A DNA stretch of 64,000 nucleotides, from positions 5,270,001-5,334,000 of the forward strand of contig NC_046679.1 of assembly GCF_009870125.1 (NCBI RefSeq), in the 5' to 3' direction. Position 1 is the first letter of the stretch; every line of letters begins with the position of its first letter. The notes beneath the pieces were generated by a model that searched no databases, was not told where the DNA came from, and worked only from the letters and a program-made list of their open reading frames with translations. The position numbers and the translations under genes are program-made. Positions 58,523-64,000 of this stretch are shown here, piece by piece. The stretch is from Drosophila pseudoobscura. Taxonomy: Eukaryota; Arthropoda; Insecta; Diptera; Drosophilidae.

Positions 58523-59175
58523 ATGAATACTTCACCGAAAACACTCGGCAGAGTGGCAGTAGTTGTGGTCTTAATCCTTATTGTACAAAACACACAGGGC
58601 CTGTTCAAGGCGACCAACATCAAGTGCCAATGCTATGACAAAACATTTTGTGAGTTTACGCAGTGCGAATTGAAGGTAGTTGGACGTGGCCTGGTGGCCA
58701 TCAACATATACGTTAAGATCCACCAATTGCCAGTGAAGAAAGTCCTGGTGAGTGAATCAATAGCGAAAACGAGAAGCAAACTATAATTGGAGCTCATAAT
58801 TCTAGGTAAACGCAAGCCTTTTTCGGAGATTCAATGGCTTCCGGCCATTTCTTTACAATATTACCGTGGACTTTTGTGAGTTTATGAAGCACTCGAAACG
58901 CTATCCCTGGTTTGCCATAGCTCATAGCCAAATTTCGGGCTTCTCTAATCTGAACCATACCTGCCCCTACAATGTGAGTAAAGAACTTCAAATAATTCCC
59001 CGTATTAATTTTTATTTGCTGTCAGAATGATATTATTGTCTCAAATATGGTACTGAATGATGCCATGCTGGAGAAGACGCCCTTTCCCACCGGATCCTAC
59101 ATGCTTCAGCTGACTGTCGGCAGCCCCGTGTGGCGTGGCATAACCCAAGTTATGGTCGATATTGTAGAGGTCTAG
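58523..59175 (+). CDS. Secreted DUF1091-family protein, three exons
   Basis: Exons 58523-58747, 58806-58973 and 59026-59175, both introns short (58 and 52 bases) and phase 0, give 180 residues. The start at 58523 opens a signal peptide (TLGRVAVVVVLILIVQNTQG). The family pattern follows: FKATNIKCQCYDKTFCEF, four Cys, LFRRFNGFRPFLYNITVDFC, LNHTCPYNNDIIV, PFPTGSYMLQL and a final VMVDIVEV strand. DUF1091 proteins are small insect secreted proteins with a lipid-binding-like (ML-type) fold, some linked to chemosensation; the exact role is unknown. It lies in antisense orientation to the microRNA cluster and upstream of it, so it may be nested inside the primary transcript's 5' part. Confidence 0.88.
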
Positions 59176-62100
59176 GGAGCAAAGCGATTGTTTGATTGAT
59201 GTTGTAATGCTATAATTGTGTTTAGATTGGAACTACTCACTGGCAGATATATTAGTAGTGAATCACCCTAGTGAATAAATCAGCGTGAAAAATCGCATTT
59301 CATTTTCTAGTATTTTTGCATGAAATTCACCCGCTCCCAAGGCCTTATCGAGTGCATTGCATTGCACACGGTCGCCGTTCGGGTCGTTGAGACTAGTGCA
59401 ACGAACTCGGAACTAGTATGAACAAAAATGCGGGGGGCAATGAGTTAAATGTGTTATGTGGCCATAAAACATGGCCAGCACTTGGCAGTGGAAAATTTAT
59501 AGCAGTGCATAAAATATGCACATACATACGTATACAATAATATAAATCCAAAATAGAACAGAATATTAAACATTTTTACAGAAATACTCTTAAGATGTGG
59601 CTAGTACAGTACAGAAATCGGAAACTATATAAGAAATAGAAGCAATTCTATTATGAAATAAATTTAGAATAATACTTTTTAACAGATTTAATATTTAAGG
59701 GACTTGTAGGTTGTTCTGGACACCCTTTAAAGAATTACATACGCTTATATTTGACTATTCAAGTGCCATCGATTTTCGGATTTCTTGTTTGGCTTGGGGG
59801 TGAGGGGTTCGGGACCAGTTGTGGGGTGATCCATGTTTTTATCTGCTGTTTCCATTAGCTTTGGAACAAGGAGCGGATTAATTAAATGGCCCACAGAAAT
59901 TCTCGTTTTGCTTTGGCAGGTAGTTGGACTGGTCAGCGTGGTGTGGGGGTGTGTGAGGGGGTACGTACCCACACGGGAACGATTGCAGTCGCCACTCAGC
60001 GTAATCATCAACATCAATTCAATTAAAGCTCGTCGCTCGTATGTACATATGTATGTATATGTACAGATAGATAGATATGTGTGCATGTGTGGGTCTCTGT
60101 GTGAGCGAAAGATAATAAAACTGAAAGGCAAAACAAAACGCATAGAGCAATAAGTGCGAATAAGTGTGGCAAAGCGTGTGGTGCAAGAACGTTTTTGTGT
60201 GCTTTTATCTGCCTGCCAGAGCGAGATAGCCATATCAGAGAGGGCCTCTCCACATTCTTTGTGCAATGTTTGCCCGGCACCCCCTCCCCTCCCGCTCGCC
60301 CCTCAGCCCATCCGACTGTTTTCATTTGATGTTTGACGCGGTCTCGTTTTGGTTTTTGGTTTTGCTTTTGCTTTTGGCTTTGCCTCTGTTTTTGCTTCCT
60401 CTTTGTTTGACGGTGGCGGCTCGGCTGTTTCGGCTGGTTTCTCGCAACGAAACGAAACGAAAACGTGAGGCCATCTCGCTCTCGCAAAGAAACGTGCCAA
60501 ACTGGTTTCCCACACACACACACATGCAGGTACAGCACAGCACTATGGCAGCTATGTATGACCATCTCGCTCTCTCTTTCGCTCTTTGGCGTTGTGCAAG
60601 AGGCTGGCCTGGCCGGTCGGTCGGTCGGTCGGTCTGTATGTACAACTAGTATCTTAACCTTGAACTTGAAACACAGATACACAGACACAGAGGCAGGCAC
60701 ACACTCATACATACACACTCACACAGATACGGCAGAGAGCGCACGACGAAGCCGACACACTGAAAGCACGCGATGCGATGCGATACGATGCTTACGCCGA
60801 CTGCGACAGACCGAAAGAGCTTTTATTTTTGCCATTTGCGTTTGTCTGTTCTCTCTATCTCTATCTCTATCTCGCTCTCAATACCGCCGATACCTTTACT
60901 GACATTTTGGGAAGTGCAGCTTATGCGATGCATACGTAATAGAACGAACACCTGGGCGGACACATCAGCTTCCTCTAACCTTATTTATAGACCGCCACCC
61001 AACCATCCCATACACACACACACAAAGATGACGCCACTCTTGGTAATTAAAGCGTTAGTTTTCCATGAAGATGACTTTTCCTAGCCCAACCCCGTTCTCC
61101 AGCTTCCGTAATGAGTATTCTCATTCTCTCGATGTGTGGGGGGTTCTGTGAAGATGGGGCGAAACTTACGTAAACGAATTTCGAAATCCCACTCACACAG
61201 CCACAGCGAAAATAACCTCTGAAAGGGTATATATTATTGTTTTCTTTTGTATCTAAGCCCTGCGGTCTGCCAGGTATGGCATTGCAATACTTTGTGGTAT
61301 GCATTTTTGAGTGAATTGCAGTGTAGAATTTCACGGAATTGTTTACCGCATTCAGCTGATCGTGTGCTCGCAGATAATACACGTTCAAAGATGCATATGC
61401 ATACACACACACACGCTCCGTCATGCATATTCATTTACATCTGTGTGTGAGCATGAATATTGCGGCTTTGATCTTCCCTCTGACACGTGAGGCAATGGGA
61501 AATTAACGGCCCGAGCGGTCGTAAAGCTCTAAAGTTGACAACGGTTCTCTGAATAAGCAAAGATTCATATGCATAACTGAATGAATATCTCATAAGCTGA
61601 CGAAATAAATTGGTAAATAGATCGACAGATAGATGAATCCATTGATTGATATAATCAATGCATTGGAACTTTAAAGTCTCTTAAATGTACACAGATGAGA
61701 GCTTGTAGAAATATTGATGATATTTTTGCATTTATCGAATGTTCCATTTCCATTAAATGCCATTAGTCCTAAGTGTCGCTCTTGATATTTCCACTGAAAT
61801 TTCGAGTGGCGTGGAGTGAGTGATGGAGTGTGTAGAACGTCTAATAAACAAGTTGAAAAAACTGCCAAACTTAATGGCAACACACACACACACACAGACA
61901 CATCATTCGAATTTCGCGCAAATTTCCTGAGAATCATAATTCCCTTTTGCCAAATTCCAAATGTTCTTTTTTTTTGTTTTGTTTTGAAGTAAACGGAACT
62001 GTTTATAAGCTTTTTTCGCGATTTCTTTTGCTTGTTTCGTGTTGGTTTTTTTTCTCTTTATTTTTCTTAATTCTTAATTCGTGTGTTGTTTATGTTATAA

Positions 62101-64000
62101 ATAAATGTTGATATTTCTGCAAATTCCGGTGCAAAAAAAAGAAACACACAAGATTGGGAGAAAACTGGCCTGAGCCATATTGTGGGTGGGGGGAGTGTCA
62201 GTGTGTGTGTGTGTGTGTGCTTGCCAACTTTGCTCTTCGCAATTGTTGACTGTATTTTCCGCAATCAAAACAACATTTTTCGTGATGGTTGAGCCGGGGA
62301 GGCGAGGGAACGGAACGGAACGTTCGATGACGCCGTCGAAAAAATGTTAACTACGACGCAATTTCGTTTACTCACATTTCTCTCATTTACTCTCCGGTTG
62401 GTTCCGCTCCTGCTTTTATGTCTTTTTTTCTTTGTCAAACACTTTGTTTTCAGTTAACTGGGGGGTTGTATTCTACTGTATTCCTTCAGGATATTGATGC
62501 GTCACAGGCAAAACACGGAACGCGTAGTATTATTTAATGTACCATCATGGAGGGTCGTGTGTTTGTGGGCCTGCGATCGGTTGAAGGTGCCGCTGCAATG
62601 TCTGTCAGGCCGCATGGAAAGTTCTCGCGCTGTTCTGTCCGTTCTCTGCTGCGAGCGCAGTCGCTAACGGCGCGCCGGCAGAGTTTCTTTTCTATCTTTC
62701 TAGTTTGGCTTTTGAGCGCCGCTCTCTCGCTCTCTCTCTCTCTGTCTCTCTTTTCGACGCTGCTTCAGTTTCGTCAAGTTTTTTTTTCACATTTTCCTGT
62801 TCCTGATTCTTTGATTTTGCTCTGGCTTTGCTGTATCCCGCTGTTCCTGTTGCTGTTTCGCTTTTGCTTGCCACCTTTTGGGTTGCCCTACTGCCCCACA
62901 CACCGATGTTGCCTACACTCAAACCACATGACGACGCTCGGCCTGATGGCCTTCAATTGGCTCTCTTTCCCTCTCTCTGCCTTGCTCTCTGTCTCTCTTG
63001 CTCTGTATTGCTGTTGCTTCCTCTACCATTCTTTCATTCATTATTCTCCACGTTCTTTTTTTTGCCTCATGCTTGCCTCTGTATACGTTGCACATTTGTT
63101 TCTGCCTTTTTTTTTCTTGACGAAAATGAGTTCTCTTCTCTCCTTTTCTATAGCCTCTCTCCCATCCCTTTCTGGCAAACTTTTATCTCTGCGTTTACGT
63201 GTGGGTGTGTGATGACTTTTGCTTTTCCCGAATTCCTGTTTTTGTTGCGCCGAAACAAAACAAAATTTCACAAAACATATGAGATCTGACCAGAGCAGGA
63301 TCCTGGCAGGAAATAACCACGTTCTGACTAGAGTAAAGGTACTAGAGGGTTTGGCAATATCACTCTGAGAGATACGATTTATCTACTTTTCTTAGTCCCT
63401 AACCAGACGAAAACTCAAAGCAAAACGAAGACGCAGTAAAGCTACTGCTTTCCCAGTCCTGTTCCTTTACTCGTACATATTTACGTATTTATTTTTGCAG
63501 TCACGTGTGTGCTTCGATATATGTGCATACAGATATACAAATGTATTTCTCATATGCTATAAAATTATCGCATGTTATGTTCTAATCTTCGTTCAGCAAT
63601 ATTCAAGTGAAGGGAATTCCCCAAACAAAATTTAATTTCCAATGAATTTATGTAGATAACAATGGGATTTTGGCGTATTTATATTTTCTAGATTTTTCTA
63701 TATGTGTGTCTAAGGCTTACCTTTGATCAGCAGATGCAATGGCAGTTACCCCCCATTCCATTCCACTTTGATGATGCAATTTTTGTTCCTTTTCCATTTC
63801 ATTTTTCACAGACATTTCCCTTATTTGTACAAGTATTTCGTATCTTTGTTGTTGTTTCTTTCTTTATATAACAAGAACTCACATGTTTTGGGGCACGTAA
63901 TCAACATGGTTGGAATTTTGTTTTGCATTTGTATTTCTTCCGCAAACACACAAATAAATGCACTTCAAATTAAGTTGATTTCGAACGAGATATAATTTGT
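59176..64000. other. Non-coding region to the window end
   Basis: No protein-like frame. Simple runs: GGTCG repeats at about 60613-60632, CTATCT near 60855-60872, CA at 61012-61024, 61402-61413 and 61880-61896, and TG near 62201-62219. A CT-rich segment at 62700-63150 creates a long Leu/Ser-rich open frame that is not a gene. On the minus strand, 62650-62376 looks like a non-coding 5' exon ending in an AAT-GTGAGT donor. Confidence 0.5.

Noticed and set aside
62547-63212. 221-codon Leu/Ser-rich frame
   Set aside because: Arises from CT-rich simple sequence; no domain, no conserved pattern.
1-64000. tRNA, rRNA, CRISPR array or intact autonomous transposon
   Set aside because: None seen on reading both strands; no B-box-type block with a fitting cloverleaf, no regular spacer array, no transposase or reverse transcriptase frame.

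Overview
The window looks like nuclear DNA of a Drosophila species. Evidence: short introns with GT/AG ends, TATA+Inr promoters, a Drosophila Fmr1 gene with exact KH-domain numbering, the fly-type miR-317/277/34 cluster, Tweedle and DUF1091 genes, and a DINE-1/INE-1 type repeat. Divergence from what I remember of D. melanogaster Fmr1, plus the form of the INE-1-like repeat, suggests the obscura group. That placement below genus is inference only.

Layout. 1-2.3 kb: no gene seen. 2.3-3.7 kb: two tandem genes for short secreted peptides, separated by an INE-1-like remnant. 4.8-18.8 kb: a tight cluster of ten chymotrypsin-fold (S1) genes on both strands. Seven have an intact His/Asp/Ser triad and three have lost it. 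Most have a signal peptide, a short propeptide and an [R]-[IV]-x-G-G activation site; all intact ones have Gly where trypsin has Asp189. GATA-type motifs (TTATC/GATAA) crowd most upstream regions, as expected for midgut digestive enzymes. 19.0-20.1 kb: a Tweedle cuticle gene. 22.8-33.0 kb: two alpha-carbonic anhydrase genes on the minus strand, one lacking a zinc ligand and one apparently intact and GPI-anchored with a 4.4 kb first intron. 36.5-44.4 kb: Fmr1 on the plus strand, with a non-coding first exon, ten coding exons (699 aa) and a long 3' UTR. 45.2-55.7 kb: the microRNA genes mir-34, mir-277 and mir-317 on the minus strand, tail-to-tail with Fmr1. 58.5-59.2 kb: a three-exon DUF1091 gene. 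The remaining 43-64 kb is gene-poor, rich in CA/TG, CT and CAG-type simple repeats, and probably belongs to the primary microRNA transcription unit and its control DNA.

How it fits together. The S1 cluster is a gut-enzyme type tandem array still being reshaped by duplication, active-site loss, intron sliding and substrate-pocket change. The right half is a neuronal/ageing-type regulatory neighbourhood: FMRP, a translational repressor, lies next to a polycistronic microRNA locus running toward it. I saw no CRISPR, tRNA, rRNA or intact autonomous transposon.
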